DNA of 64,000 bases, from the NCBI RefSeq assembly GCF_027596085.1, contig NC_072458.1, positions 22,950,062 to 23,014,061 on the forward strand, written 5' to 3'. The notes under the pieces were generated by a model that saw only the letters and a program-made list of their open reading frames with translations, did not search any database and had not been told where the DNA came from. The translations under genes and the position numbers were made by a program. Shown piece after piece: positions 44,870-56,205 of this stretch (positions are counted from its first letter, which is position 1; each line of letters begins with the position of its first letter). The DNA is from Anoplopoma fimbria. Taxonomy: Eukaryota; Chordata; Actinopteri; Perciformes; Anoplopomatidae.

Positions 44870-45475
44870 GAAAGGAGGGGAGGACGAGAGGAAAGGGGGA
44901 GAAAGAAGGAGAAGGACTAGTGAGGAGGAAGGACAGATTGAGAGAGGAAGGGGAAGGAAGGGAGGATTAGAGGATAAGGGGAGAAAGAAGGAGAAGAGGG
45001 GAGAAGGATTAGTGAGGAGGAAGGACAGATTGGGAGAAGAAGGGAAGGAGGGGAGAAAGAAAGAGAAGAATGGAGGAGGACAAGTGAGGAGGAAGGACAG
45101 ATTGGTATAGGTAAGGAAAGAAGGGAATATGAGACGTAGGGGGAGAAAGAAGGAAATGGGAGAGACATTTTGACTCTCCTTCCTCCTCCTTTCCTTCCTC
45201 CTCTATCTCACCCTTCTGTTCCTTCTCCCCCCTTCTCCTCATTTGTTACCTTTCCTCCCTTCCTTTCTTTTCATTATCCATCACCCTCTTTCTTTATCTT
45301 CTTACTTTACCTTCCACTTGTGCTCTTCCTCACTCCCTTACCTTAGAGGAAGGAAATGAGGGGAGGACGAGAGGAAGGGGAGAAAGAAGAAGAGGTGAGG
45401 AGGACAAGTGAGAAGGAAGGAAAGATGTGTAGAAGCAAGGAAGAAGGAGAAGAGAGAAGGAGATGGGAGATGGGA
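44870..45475. repeat. Alternating polypurine/polypyrimidine block
   Basis: Purine-rich (GGAGGAAGGACAGATTG-type, at least four imperfect repeats of about 60 bp) at 44,870-45,165, pyrimidine-rich at 45,172-45,330, and purine-rich again to 45,475. The words TTTCTTTATCTTCTTACTTT and ACCTTCCACTTGTGCTCTTC with CTCACTCCCTT (45,287-45,338) recur at 46,957-47,013, linking this to the larger block downstream. Open frames here are artefacts. Confidence 0.85.
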
Positions 45476-45528
45476 GAGACATTTCGGCGTTGAGATGCAT
45501 TGTGGGTAATGTAGGTTCTAGGATTCTA

Positions 45529-45988
45529 GGAAGTGGACGTAGTCATGGTGACGTCACCCGTTAGTTTGTGGGCTGATGTTTTGAAGCCTTGAATTCGGTG
45601 ATTTCGCCGTCGCCATCTTGTTTTTTTTGCAACCAGTGAACAGGAAGTGACCATATTTGGACTGAGGAGGAGTGACGTAGAGACGCCGTATACGTCTCTG
45701 GTGTCGACCTGTCAATCAGTGTGTAGCCCCGCCCTAAAGCATCCCCTGCTTTATGGTCTGTTTGACTCTAAATGGAGCATCATTTACTAAATGAACATCA
45801 TGCTGTATTGAAGAAGACTTGAAACTAGAGATTGAGACCATAAACTCATGTTTACAATGTTTACTGAGGGAATAAATCAAGAGAGAAGTAGAGTCATTTT
45901 CTCATAGACTTCTATACAACCAGAGGAGTCGCCCCCTGGTGGACAGGAGAGAGAATGCAGCTTTAACACATGAAGCAGTGACTTCACT
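45529..45988 (-). mobile_element. Repeat A copy 4 (full length, inverted)
   Basis: The most complete copy, in reverse orientation. On minus it runs GTGAAGTCACTGCTTCATG, TTAAAGCTGCATTCTCTC, the CTCF-like core, the conserved 230 bp, TTGACAGGTCGACACCAGAG, the AGAGACG...CGTCTCT dyad, ATATGGTCACTTCCTG, AACAAGATGGCGACGGCG, GTGACGTCACCATGACTACG and TCCACTTCC. Purine/pyrimidine blocks flank it on both sides. Confidence 0.85.
45928..45942 (-). promoter_or_regulatory. CTCF-like core motif in repeat A copy 4 (reverse)
   Basis: GTCGCCCCCTGGTGG is the exact reverse complement of CCACCAGGGGGCGAC. It points left, towards the plus-strand motifs at 17,476 and 425. Confidence 0.55.
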
Positions 45989-46489
45989 CGTTTCCTGGTT
46001 TTGACAAAGAAAGAAGACGTTCTGCTGCGTCCAATTAGTTTAATTAACATGATGTATTCATTTTAAATAAATAAATATAAATACTCTATACACACAAACC
46101 TTCTTCATGATGTTTGTTTCAAAGACAACGTTCCAGATGTTTGTTCTAAACAGTTTATTTCATTACAGTTTGTCATTGATCTGTTTTTTTTTTTGGAGCG
46201 GTCCAGATTTTATTTAATTATTTTATCTTTCTTTGTGTGATGTTTCGGTACGAGGGGGAGGAGGGGGGGGTATTTATCTCAACAGACAGCAGAAAGAGAA
46301 ACTCGACATCTACCTGTCGAAGCATCGGCTTCACTCGCCTCAAATGAAAGGAGAGAAATGAAAAGAGAGGAGGAAGTGAGCGTGTCAGGCTTCAGGTTGG
46401 CATGTGAGGCGATGAAAAGGCCGCCGTTTGTCACCAGAAATTATTGATGTACAAACAAATAGACGCCGCGGGAGTTTGGGAGGGTTTTG
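45989..46489. other. Non-coding spacer
   Basis: AT-rich then balanced sequence between repeat A and the purine block. No feature supported. Confidence 0.35.
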
Positions 46490-46870
46490 AAAAAATAATC
46501 AAAGAGGAGAGAGAGGGAGAAGGAGGGAGGGAGGGAGGAGATTATGAGACAAAAGGAGGAGAGAAAAAAGATGGAAAGATAAGATGAGGGAGAGGAGGGA
46601 GGAAAGAAGGAGATACAGATGTTTAGAGGAAAAGGAAAGAGGGAGGGCGAGAGGAAGGAGGAGAGAGAAAGAGAAGAGGGGAGGAGGAAAAGTGAGAAGG
46701 AAAGACTGATGGGTAGAAGAAGGAAAGGAGGCGAGGATGAGAGGAATGGGGGAGAAAGAAGGGAAGGAGGGGAGGATGAGAGGAAGGGGAGAAAGAAAAG
46801 GAAAGAAGAGGAGGGACAAGTGAGAAGTGGGAGAAAGAAGAGAGAAGAGGAGAGGAGGACAAGTGAGGAA
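46490..46870. repeat. Polypurine tract
   Basis: About 380 bp almost wholly A/G on plus (GGAGGGAGGGAGGAG, GGAGAAAGAAGGGAAGGAGG), with a loose repeat of about 55-60 bp. Confidence 0.9.
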
Positions 46871-47710
46871 GGTCTCTTTCTCCTCTCCCTTTCTCTCCTC
46901 CCCCTTCTCCCCCTTTTCATATCTTTCCTCCTTTCTTTTCTTTCTTCATCACCATCTTCTTTATCTTCTTACTTTACCTTCCACTCAGTCTTCCTTCTCC
47001 TCTTCCTCACTCCCTTTCCTAATCTTCCCTCCTTCTCTCTTCTCCTCCCTTTTCCCATTTCCTCACCCCTTTCCTCCAGTTTTCCTCTCTACCTCACTCT
47101 CCTTCTTTCCTTTTGCTTCCTTCACTCCTCCTTCTCATTTCTTCCTCCTCATTCTCTTCCTCATCACATCTGTTTGGGTTTTACTCCCCCACTCTTCCTT
47201 CTCCCCCCTTTTCCTCCCGTATTTCCTTCTCCTCCACTTCCATCATGCTTCCTTTTGCTTCGTCTCTCATCCACTTTCTCCTCTTTTCATCCCTGTCACC
47301 CTTTTCTCCCCCCTGTATTTCACTTCCACTTCCTCTCCTCCCTTTTGTTCCCCTCCTACCTTCCTCTTCCTCCTCATTTCACTCACCTTTTTTCTCCCTC
47401 CACTATCTCCTCTCACCTCCTCCTCTTCCTATCTTTCTCCTCCACTTCTATCCTTGTCATCTTTTCTCCATTTGTATCTCCCTTCTTTCTAACCCCTTAT
47501 TTCCTTTTCATCTCCACCCATCTCTTTCTCCCTTCCTCCCTTTTCCAATCTAACTTTCCTCCTCGTCTCCCCTCTCTTCCTCTCTCCAGCTTCATTTCCC
47601 CATCGTCCTCTTCCCCATCTTTTCCTACCCCCCCTCTCATCTTTCCACCTCCTTCCTTGCGCCCTCTTTCATTACCTCCCCCCTTTTTTCACTCTCCTCT
47701 CCTCTCGCCT
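46871..47710. repeat. Polypyrimidine tract, inverted to the preceding purine tract
   Basis: About 840 bp almost wholly C/T on plus (CTCCTTCTCATTTCTTCCTC, TCTTTCTCCTCCACTTCTAT). It is complementary in character to 46,490-46,870, so long-range folding is possible. The 366-codon open frame over this junction encodes Arg/Glu/Gly- then Ser/Leu/Phe/Pro-rich low-complexity sequence and is not a gene. Confidence 0.9.
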
Positions 47711-48462
47711 GTTGAATGAACGATTGAATGAAAATGAAACAGAAGATCTGCAGTGTTTTTACTGCGACAGAAACATCCTCCTTTGATTTATTTTCATTTA
47801 TTTTATTTCTCTTTTTATTTATTTTCATTTATTTTATTCCTCTTTTTATTTATTTTTAATCTCCTCTTTTCTTTCTTCATGTCTATAAAAAGGACATTAA
47901 TGCATTTTATTTTATTTAAAATGTTCATTATACATAAACAAATGCTCGTTGACATCTTTATATTAATTATTATGAATAAAGCATCCATTATGACACTTAA
48001 TCACCTGATTATGTGCGTATTTAAAGGCATGTTTCTCTCATTACACCTGCTCCTAACACACATGTTATTTAATTTTTCTTTATTTAAAAATATGTGATCA
48101 TTTTAAAGCTTAAAAGCTAATTTAATATTCATGATTTTTCCGGCATTTTCTTCTCGTTGAGGTGTATAAACCGCCACGGGACCCTGAGCAGACAACCGAT
48201 GTGAAATCAATAAATCTGCGTTAGATCAGACGAGACTGATAATTCTTTCATTTACATATTTATTTAGATATTATTTATTTATTTGTGTGTCCAATAAACC
48301 AAAAGAGAGATCGACAAATGTGTGTAAATCAATAATCAATAATCATCGGTCTCTGAAGCGGCAGACGAGTCTCCGTGTCTGCGTCTCACGAAGACAAAGA
48401 GGCAGACGCAGACTGAAATTGGTGTTTTTTGGTAGCCACTCCAGTCATTTGGGAGAAATAAA
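47711..48462. other. AT-rich non-coding stretch
   Basis: TTTATTTTCATTTATTTTAT-type A/T simple repeats at 47,785-47,855. No gene supported. Confidence 0.4.
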
Positions 48463-48523
48463 ACACACACACACACACTCACACACACACACACACACAC
48501 TCACACACACACACACACACACA

Positions 48524-48577
<54 letters not shown>
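48463..48577. repeat. (AC)n microsatellite with periodic TC interruptions
   Basis: CA array interrupted by single T changes near 48,480, 48,501 and 48,525, about every 21-24 bp: a small higher-order repeat. Confidence 0.98.
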
Positions 48578-48581
<4 letters not shown>

Positions 48582-48689
48582 GAAGGAGTGTTTAGCAGAT
48601 TTTTGGGGGTTTTTTTCTTTGTTTTTTTTTTTTTGGGCAGGACGAGCGGGGTAGAGCTCTCTCCCTCCAGCGACCATGGGACTCGGCGC

Positions 48690-48703
48690 GTTGCCATGGA
48701 AAC
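48690..48703. promoter_or_regulatory. RFX-type X-box (best match)
   Basis: GTTGCCATGGAAAC differs from the perfect palindrome GTTGCCATGGCAAC at one base. It sits in a short GC-rich patch (CGAGCGGGG, CCATGGGACTCGGCGCG) between CA and TG arrays. Binding is inferred. Confidence 0.5.
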
Positions 48704-48730
48704 AGCCCAAACTGCACCGGAGGAGTGATT

Positions 48731-48787
48731 GAGAGAGAGAGAGAGAGAGAGAGGGAGGGAGAGAGAGGGGAGAGAGAGAGAGAGAGA
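48731..48787. repeat. (GA)n microsatellite
   Basis: GA array with GGGA interruptions. Confidence 0.97.
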
Positions 48788-48853
48788 TTTTTTTTTGCTC
48801 CAAGAAGAAGGCCTTCTGATGGCGACTGTTGTTCTTCTCCACTCAATGTGAAC

Positions 48854-48859
<6 letters not shown>

Positions 48860-48944
<85 letters not shown>
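48860..48944. repeat. (GT)n microsatellite
   Basis: About 42 repeats. Confidence 0.99.
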
Positions 48945-48945
<1 letters not shown>

Positions 48946-49055
48946 CTGTATTTCTGCTTCTTTCTGCCGGCACGTGTGTGTGTTTCAGATTTGTTTTAGT
49001 CGCTTGAAAGCATGTAGTTACGCACATCCATTGTATGTGTGTGTTTGTGAGTGTG

Positions 49056-49062
<7 letters not shown>

Positions 49063-49132
<70 letters not shown>
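49063..49132. repeat. (GT)n microsatellite
   Basis: About 35 repeats, preceded by GTGAGTGTGAGTGTGAG. Confidence 0.99.
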
Positions 49133-49134
<2 letters not shown>

Positions 49135-49285
49135 TCCCTGGGCCAGTATCAGTGGTAAGCTGTGATTCAGGCTGTGAAAACACTGATTTGGCAGCCGGAG
49201 CGTCTTCCTCCGTCTCCGACCGACTCGGCCAACAACAAAAAAACAAAATTCCAGCTCTTATTAACTGACGCTTTATTACAAAAGA

Positions 49286-49287
<2 letters not shown>

Positions 49288-49337
<50 letters not shown>
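49288..49337. repeat. (GT)n microsatellite
   Basis: About 25 repeats. Confidence 0.99.
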
Positions 49338-49338
<1 letters not shown>

Positions 49339-49824
49339 GGATGTCCTTAAATCCGGGGGTTCAGTGAAGGAGGCGTGTCTTCATAAAGCTCCCGGTGGAG
49401 GATCGATCTGTGATTGAGTGTGAAACATGAAGAAGGTTAATCCAGCTGGAGGTTCAGAGTTAGTCGGCTGGAGAGCTTCACAAAAACACTTCTTTATCCT
49501 AAAAACACAGGGGGGGGGGCTCTGAAGCCTGGATGTGTTTCTGAGGAATGAGGGTGGGATATTTTTAACCTTTTGAACCACAAGCATTTTGCTCGTGAGA
49601 ACTCAATCGTGTCTTCTCTGCAGAATAACACAGTTATGAGGAAATAAATCATAAAAAAGCAACAATATGAAGTTGAATTCCTTTGATAATTTGTTTTAGA
49701 AAAATTGGCAAACACTAGAACCTATGTATCCAAGTTTCCACGAGTGGAATAAATGGAGAATTTACGTGACTATATATATTGAATAAATAACATTTTTTAC
49801 AGCCTCTCCTTTCTGTTCTGTGTT
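49338..49824. other. Non-coding spacer
   Basis: No feature supported. Confidence 0.35.
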
Positions 49825-50190
49825 CAGCAGCAGTTCAGTCGAAGTTTCAACCAAATATATTTCTCGTGACTGTTGGTCTCAGGAGGATTTTTCATGGTTT
49901 CCTAGGAGCTCAGAATTTAATGTTTTTTACAGATTTTTTTTAAAGCAAACACTTTATTTTGGGGCAAGATTTTAAATGAGAATAAAATGTTTAGGCTCCA
50001 ATTTGGTTCCTTTTTCTGACAGAAGCGTTTGTCGCACATGATGTGTTCAAAGACTGTCAGAAAGATGAAAATCTGATGAAATCTGACATTTTTACAGCTT
50101 CTGGCTGTGATAAACAGTCTAGTTTTGGGGATTGTTTAGAGAAAATATGCTTTCCATTCCTTTTTTGGTTTCAGAGGGTGTTTGTGGAGC
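49825..50190 (+). mobile_element. Repeat C copy 3 (left end lost)
   Basis: Matches 30,800-31,185 in order: CAGTTCAGTYGAAGTTT, GCTCAGAATTTAATGTTTTT, TTTATTTTGGGGCAAGATTT, CGCACATGATGTGTTCAAAG and, near the right end, GGTTTCAGAGGGT at 50,168-50,180. The left TTAACCCTCTGAACCC end is not visible. Confidence 0.65.
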
Positions 50191-50668
50191 TTTACGTTCA
50201 TGTTAGTGAGTCTTCACACGTCGTTGACGAGTTTAAATAGATCTGCAAATAAGATAGAAAACACCTGAAGACTTTCATTCTGTTAGATTCCAGCTGAAGA
50301 TGATAAAACTGATCTGTAAAATAATCTGACATCACCATGTTAAAGTGTGAGAAGCAGCATGCGAAACACATACCATAATTAACAGCTCATCGTTGGTTAA
50401 TGCACAGATGTGTGATGTTTTACATTAGCAGTTTAATTATGTCTTTAACGGGGTGTTTGAGGTTATATAAGGTGATTAACAAGCAGAGACAGCATGGACA
50501 ACAAGTCCTGCTAATTAAACAACTAAATACGTATAAGCGTTTTCTGAACTGATATATATATTTAGCCTTAAATCACTGTTAAACAACAACATGTCTTTTT
50601 AAGGTTTGGTTAGGTTGCAGCACATAAACAAGACTTCAGGGAAATATCAAGCTTTGGAGCTAAAATGA
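50191..50668. other. AT-rich non-coding spacer
   Basis: No feature supported. Confidence 0.35.
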
Positions 50669-50886
50669 CGGGGCGGGGCTACACACTGATTGACAGGTCG
50701 ACACCAGAGACGTATACGGCGTCTCTACGTCACTCCTCCTCACTCCATATATGGTCACTTCCTGTTCACTGGTTGCAAAAAGCCAAGATGGCGGCGGCCA
50801 AAAAGGCAAACTTCTGGCTTCAAAATTGCATCCATCAAATCATGAGTGACGTCACGACTACTAAGTCCACCTCTTATATACAGTCC
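50669..50886 (+). mobile_element. Repeat A copy 5 (3' half only)
   Basis: Starts exactly at GGGGCGGGGCTACACACTGA. It contains the AGAGACG...CGTCTCT dyad, GGTCACTTCCTGTTCACTGG, CAAGATGGCGGC at 50,784-50,795, TGACGTCA at 50,847-50,854 and the TATATACAGTC end. The whole 5' half with the CTCF motif is absent, which suggests the element is modular or truncated at the GC-rich junction. Confidence 0.8.
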
Positions 50887-52275
50887 GTTGTTAAAATAAG
50901 AACTCTTAAGATTATACAAGGAAGTTAAGGATTTGTCCTCGTGTTAAGTCTCTTGAACTCTTTAGTGGGAAATCTTCTTTGAATTCACACATACGTCAAG
51001 TTTTGAAAAATGATTATATTGACCCATCGGTCATCAATCAAAGCCTTCAGACGCTCTAATCTGTAACTTTCCACATGATCACAAAGCACATGGAGTAACA
51101 TTTCAGAAGTTGTACTGGACCACAGATTCAAGATAAAACATTTACGAGGTTATTTGTTGGTTTCATGTACTTTAAATCCTTTTATCGTCTCTTTTCATCA
51201 GATTGTAAATATATCTGGGTATCTGGACAGAAGGAAATCAAAAGAGTTGAATAGGAAATTTTCTGCCAATTTAAAAATGAACTGAACCCACATTTAATAA
51301 TATTTCTGAGCCAAATTAAGTCCTTTTCATCGACATAAATGCTTTGCTTGTGACCAAATTACAAAATTAAATGGACATTGCCCTTTTTTTTGGTCCAGCG
51401 TACGGGATAAAACTCATTCAATGAATCTCCAATAACTTGCGGTATTCACAGAGAAAGCGTATTCATCCTCACACAAAGACATCAATCCGCTTAAAAAGAT
51501 TTATTTTCAAAAAAAGAAACGGAGACGTGAACTTATGAGGAGCTCGCCCCCTGCCTCGGCTGCATCCTCAGTTTGAAAAAAACAAAACGTTTGTAATTTA
51601 ACCGCATCAGGCCGGAGCTGACGTGAGGCCGCTGGTTTTTAAATGCACAGATGTCTGCCAGCAGCTATTTGGACGGAGAAGAAACCGCGCAGAGAGAACC
51701 ACACAGTTTGACGAGCTTGTACACACTCGTTATTGGCTGGTTCATCAGGTCGCGCACATGTGTTTCACTGAAGAATTCAGGTTTTTTTTACACTCCCACA
51801 TACAGTAAACAGCAGTCAGTCTCATTGCATAAGACCTTCGAGAGTTCATCTGGTTTCGATGAACATTTTCCAACCTCAGAAGATCCTCACCTGCCAGCTT
51901 TTTTCTCTCTTCTCTCTTTTTCTTGGAAACATTTGTTTTTTTGGTTTTTTTTGTACACACTCGAGCCAGTGTAGTAATCCTGAAATATGTGTCGTCTTAT
52001 GCGTTTTTTAAATGATGCTGCCACAAGAATTTACTACTCACATTCCAAGTGAAACAGTATTTAGAGAGCTGCTTTTTTTCTGTTCTGTAGAAACATGATA
52101 TTGAATCTGAGCAGAAGGATGAGATTGTTGAAGTTAATTATAATTATACTCCTCAATATTAAAGATAATGTCTCAAAGGGATTCACAAGAACCAACCGAG
52201 TCCAAGAGTGTGAAGATTGTAATCTCTATAGAGTTTTTACTCTTTAAGAAATAAGGTTTTGTGAAAGGCTGAGGT
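50887..52275. other. Non-coding stretch
   Basis: No gene, RNA gene or repeat recognised. Short frames on both strands near 51,623-51,974 overlap and lack support. Confidence 0.35.
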
Positions 52276-53050
52276 TCTACCCAGAACAATGTGCTCCTAA
52301 GGGTTCTTTGTGAGACTTAAAAGAAAGAGTTCTTCAAGGATTGTTGAAAGCATTGCTGGTAAAAGATTCCTCCCTGACAAACATCCCAAAAAATTGGATT
52401 TGAGAACCATCATTTATTGTGGGTTGAGATGCACCATTAGCCCAGTCCCTTTAGGGTTCTACATGAAACCCTAGAAACATAAAAGGGTTTCTCGTTAGAA
52501 CACCGTGGAAGTTATCTAGATGAAACCCTTGGAATATAAAAGGGTTCTTAGTAGAAGCCCCCGGGTGGGTTCCTATTATTACCCTAAGAAGGTGTAAATG
52601 TTCTATTTGGAACCTCCAGACAGGGCCCTGGGTGGAACCAGTACACTATAGAATGGTTCTCTGTAGAGATTTTCATAGGTTATTCTGGTTGGAACCTTTC
52701 ACAAATAGTCCTAGGATTTACACCTTTATCGTGGGGTCTAAGTAGAACACTCTGGGTGCGTTCTAGATGAAGCCCTTGGAACATAAAAGGGTTTGGGGTT
52801 TTCGGGTTGGGTTCTTAGAATTTGGAAACAATTGGAACAATTACACCATAGAAGGGTTCTCTGTAGAACGTCTAATTGATTCTGGTTGTTCTTGGTGTAA
52901 AGTTCCACAGGTGGTCCGAAGTTTAACCATTAATGTTGGGTTCTACGTTGAACCCTCCTAAAGAGTTCCAGGTGGAACCTTTATGAAATGTTTTACCAGA
53001 AAACAAATGCAGTTTTCATCCTCGTAAAAGTTGAAGAACCCTCACATGGT
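52276..53050. repeat. GGTTCT/AGAACC dyad-rich degenerate repeat
   Basis: More than 25 occurrences of GGGTTCT, GGTTCTA, AGAACC, GGAACCYTT and AAAGGGTT in about 770 bp, spaced roughly 20-35 bp and in both orientations. Many are paired as small inverted repeats (GGTTCT...AGAACC). This resembles a fish minisatellite type with self-complementary units. There is no coding. Confidence 0.75.
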
Positions 53051-55340
53051 TCTAGTTAGCACTACCAAGAGTGTAGGTGCCATAGTTTGAAAATTCCTAC
53101 AATTAGACGATATACAAGTACAACTTCCATATGATCATAAGTTTTTTCTACTACACTACTGGTACTTGTACTTCATGACATCACCTGCAGAAAGATTAAA
53201 TCCAGACTTTTATACATTTGAACTCGTCATAGCAGGAATTATACAGTTTATAGGAAGTAGAGGAACCCCACAACAAGTAACAGAGTTCGGTTCTTATGCC
53301 GGTTCTTTCAGATCAAATACTCAGGTTTTAGATCTGATGCCAACAAATGTTTTATCAAACCTTTTATTATCCACAAAAACCAGTGCCAGAAAACATTTAG
53401 GTTGCAATGTTCTCGTTTGTAGCCGAAACTGACAAACATCAGCAGCAGCAGATTAATGCTGCATATAAACAACTTTAATTCCTTAATGGCTAAAATGAAG
53501 CTTTTGTCTGTTAATGTGTTCTCTGGAAGACATGACCTCTCTTTAACATACGAGTGTGAGTGGACGGAGGGTTTTTGTTTTTAATTGTCAGTTTCAGGAG
53601 AACTATTCTGAAATGAGCTGGTTTAGAAGAGCCAATTCACATTACGTCATTTGATCAATTGTTCATCTAACTATTAATCTGAATCTGTATTTATTTTACC
53701 AAACGTGTGTTTTATAAATGTAAGTTAAAGTGGCTGTGGTTGTTTTAGTCTTACATGGAAACTGTGACTAAACAATATTGTATTCTAGTAAATAAATGTG
53801 TTTTTGATTTAATGGGGATGTTTTTTTCCAACGTTCCTCCTTCGAATAAATTCTCTGTTTATAAACATTTCACTATTAATCAGACTCACTCGTTGGTTGT
53901 TGATGGAATAATGTCACAGTATAATCAGGGAAACGAATTTGGACTCTTAATTTTGTGTTTGAGAACAAAATGTTGGTTCTTTTGAGAGGTTTTGTCACAT
54001 CCCGTGGCTCGGTAACAGCTTTAAAGGTAAACTGGCGACTAGAGAATTGACCTCTACATGTTTTTAGACTCTGCTCTGCTTTGAAAACGGACAACATCAA
54101 ATAAATTCTATTGTATTAACATTTGCTCCTAATAAAAGTCTCCCTTTTATATTCAACATTTTGTTCAGGGACAGACTCGTGACATTTCTAAACATTTCTA
54201 AAGTGATAATTAGCCCTAAAACGTACAATTTAGTTTGTGAAAAAGGTGGGGAAAGTGTGCGACCTTGTCCTTTTCTTCCGGTCCGCCTCTGGATGAACTA
54301 ACCTCCTATTAGAAAGCGTTTTGTTGCTACAAACCTGTTGTTAAAGCTGTTTAAAGTTAGTGCATTCACAAAGAAGTAGCAGACAGCACAACATCTGTGC
54401 TACTTATTACACACTTTAAAAGTTTTGTCGTGCTCTTCTCTTTTGAGCTATCACACTTATTTTTCACATGTATTTTTTAGATAAATGTACTGTAATTAAG
54501 TAAAAACGGTTGAATTGAATGAACTGGAAGTACCACTCTGTGGACTGCAGCAATGTTTTTTGCAAAGAGCAGATTTCAGCACTTAGAAACATCTTATCTC
54601 TTGTATTTCCTCATTTGGGATTGGTCGTGCCCCGGACGAAGTGTTCTCTTTTGATACAAAAAGTAATATTCTGAAAGTTTTTTATATATATATATATTTT
54701 ACTATATATATATATACTTTTGAGGAGACTAGGAGCTATTTGATGCATACTTAAATTGATGTGTATATGGAAACTACTTTGACTTTGGCAGCTGGTGATT
54801 TTCCTACATCCCCAAAAATAAGTTAAAAGTTTTAGTCGTTCTGTTGGTAACTGTTGCACCAAAGTCTTATACATTTCTGAAACCATTTCAGCTTTTAAAA
54901 CCTCCAGAGAAAGTCACTCCCCTTTCTACATTTGTCCAGATATCTACAGGAATGAAAACAAACACACCTATCTGGCACAGAAACGGCACTCGAGATCTCT
55001 GAGCAGACAAGAAGAAATGACTCAGTCACCAGTGTATAATCGAATAATCCTTAGGCACAAAAAACATTTTAATAGAAGTCAAGTCAGCAAAAAAACCTTT
55101 TTGTTTATTAATTCTAAGGAGCTGACACTGATCACCGTAGTTACCGGCTGAATCAGCTTCTGCTATCAAAGCCACAACCTTTACGTTTGTCCTGTTAACC
55201 ACAGGTATGGAAAACAAACGCACCTAAAACAACCAGCCTGCATCAGTCTCTTCTTTGTGGAGTTTTCCCATTTAATGATAGAAAAAACATTCCCAGCCAT
55301 CTTATCCGGAGTGTGTGCAGCCTATAACTCTCCCGCCATC
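53051..55340. other. AT-rich non-coding stretch
   Basis: 2.3 kb without a supported gene. It contains the TA-rich palindrome listed separately. Short open frames are AT-driven. Confidence 0.4.
54682..54718. repeat. TA-rich near-palindrome
   Basis: Two (TA)n runs flank TTTTAC, giving a self-complementary stretch likely to extrude as a cruciform. Confidence 0.9.
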
Positions 55341-55351
55341 TTGTTTTGGAA

Positions 55352-55415
55352 TGTGTGTGTGTGTGTGTGTGTGTGTTTGACTGTGGTTTAGGTGTGTGTG
55401 TGTGTGTGTGTGTGT
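55352..55415. repeat. Two (TG)n arrays with a shared spacer
   Basis: TG tracts at 55,352-55,376 and 55,392-55,415 flank TTTGACTGTGGTTTAGG, the exact reverse complement of the spacer at 43,781-43,797. Confidence 0.97.
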
Positions 55416-55553
55416 ACATTTCAGCGTGAGCACTATAAAGCTGCTCGTCAGGCTGCAGCCAACGTCAACAGTGAGGCGCATAACTTCCCATGAGCCTTTT
55501 CCCTAAAAGGTAACTGCAAGGCTGCTGCTCTCCATACGACACAGTGTGTGTGC

Positions 55554-55556
<3 letters not shown>

Positions 55557-55629
<73 letters not shown>
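55557..55629. repeat. (TG)n microsatellite
   Basis: About 36 repeats. Confidence 0.99.
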
Positions 55630-55631
<2 letters not shown>

Positions 55632-55775
55632 ACACCCGCTCACAAGTGTGTATCCGTGCTGTCTGTATGTGTGTCTTTACGTGCATGATGTTTGAACTCA
55701 TGGGGGCATTCTGAGTGTGTGTGTGTTTTGGTTTTAATTCACGTGCACACTCAGCATGAAGACACACACCTACAT

Positions 55776-55776
<1 letters not shown>

Positions 55777-55808
<32 letters not shown>
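55777..55808. repeat. (CA)n microsatellite
   Basis: About 16 repeats, with CA-rich flanks. Confidence 0.98.
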
Positions 55809-55810
<2 letters not shown>

Positions 55811-55913
55811 CACACACGCACACTATATGATAACACACTCACTGGTACATGCACAGTGTGTGTGTGTGTGTTAAAGCAGCACATACCAGAACAGGTACTG
55901 TGTTTAGTGTGTG

Positions 55914-56046
<133 letters not shown>

Positions 56047-56089
56047 AGAGTGGCGGCTCTAATGCGATTACGTCCCTTGTCTCCGTGCA

Positions 56090-56205
56090 GAACTGATAAG
56101 GTATTAGAGGGCGGGCCGTGATGAGATTTAAATTAATTCAGCCTCCATTCAAATTCACCGTGAGATGAGCCGCTCCATTATTTTGGCCTCGCAGCCCAAC
56201 ACTCC
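56090..56205. other. Candidate conserved non-coding element
   Basis: Unique block between a TG array and the pyrimidine tract: GAACTGATAAGGTATTAGAG, GCCGTGATGAGATTTAAATT, AATTCAGCCTCC and CCGCTCCATTATTTTGGCC. It contains a GATA site and homeodomain-type AATTA/ATTTAAAT. No open frame. Conservation is inferred from texture. Confidence 0.3.

Noticed and set aside
46619..47719. 366-codon open frame
   Set aside because: It translates a polypurine then polypyrimidine tract into Arg/Glu/Gly and Ser/Leu/Phe/Pro low-complexity sequence; opposite-strand frames are open too.
50665..50928. 87-codon frame
   Set aside because: Lies almost wholly inside repeat A copy 5; the same frame is not kept in other copies.
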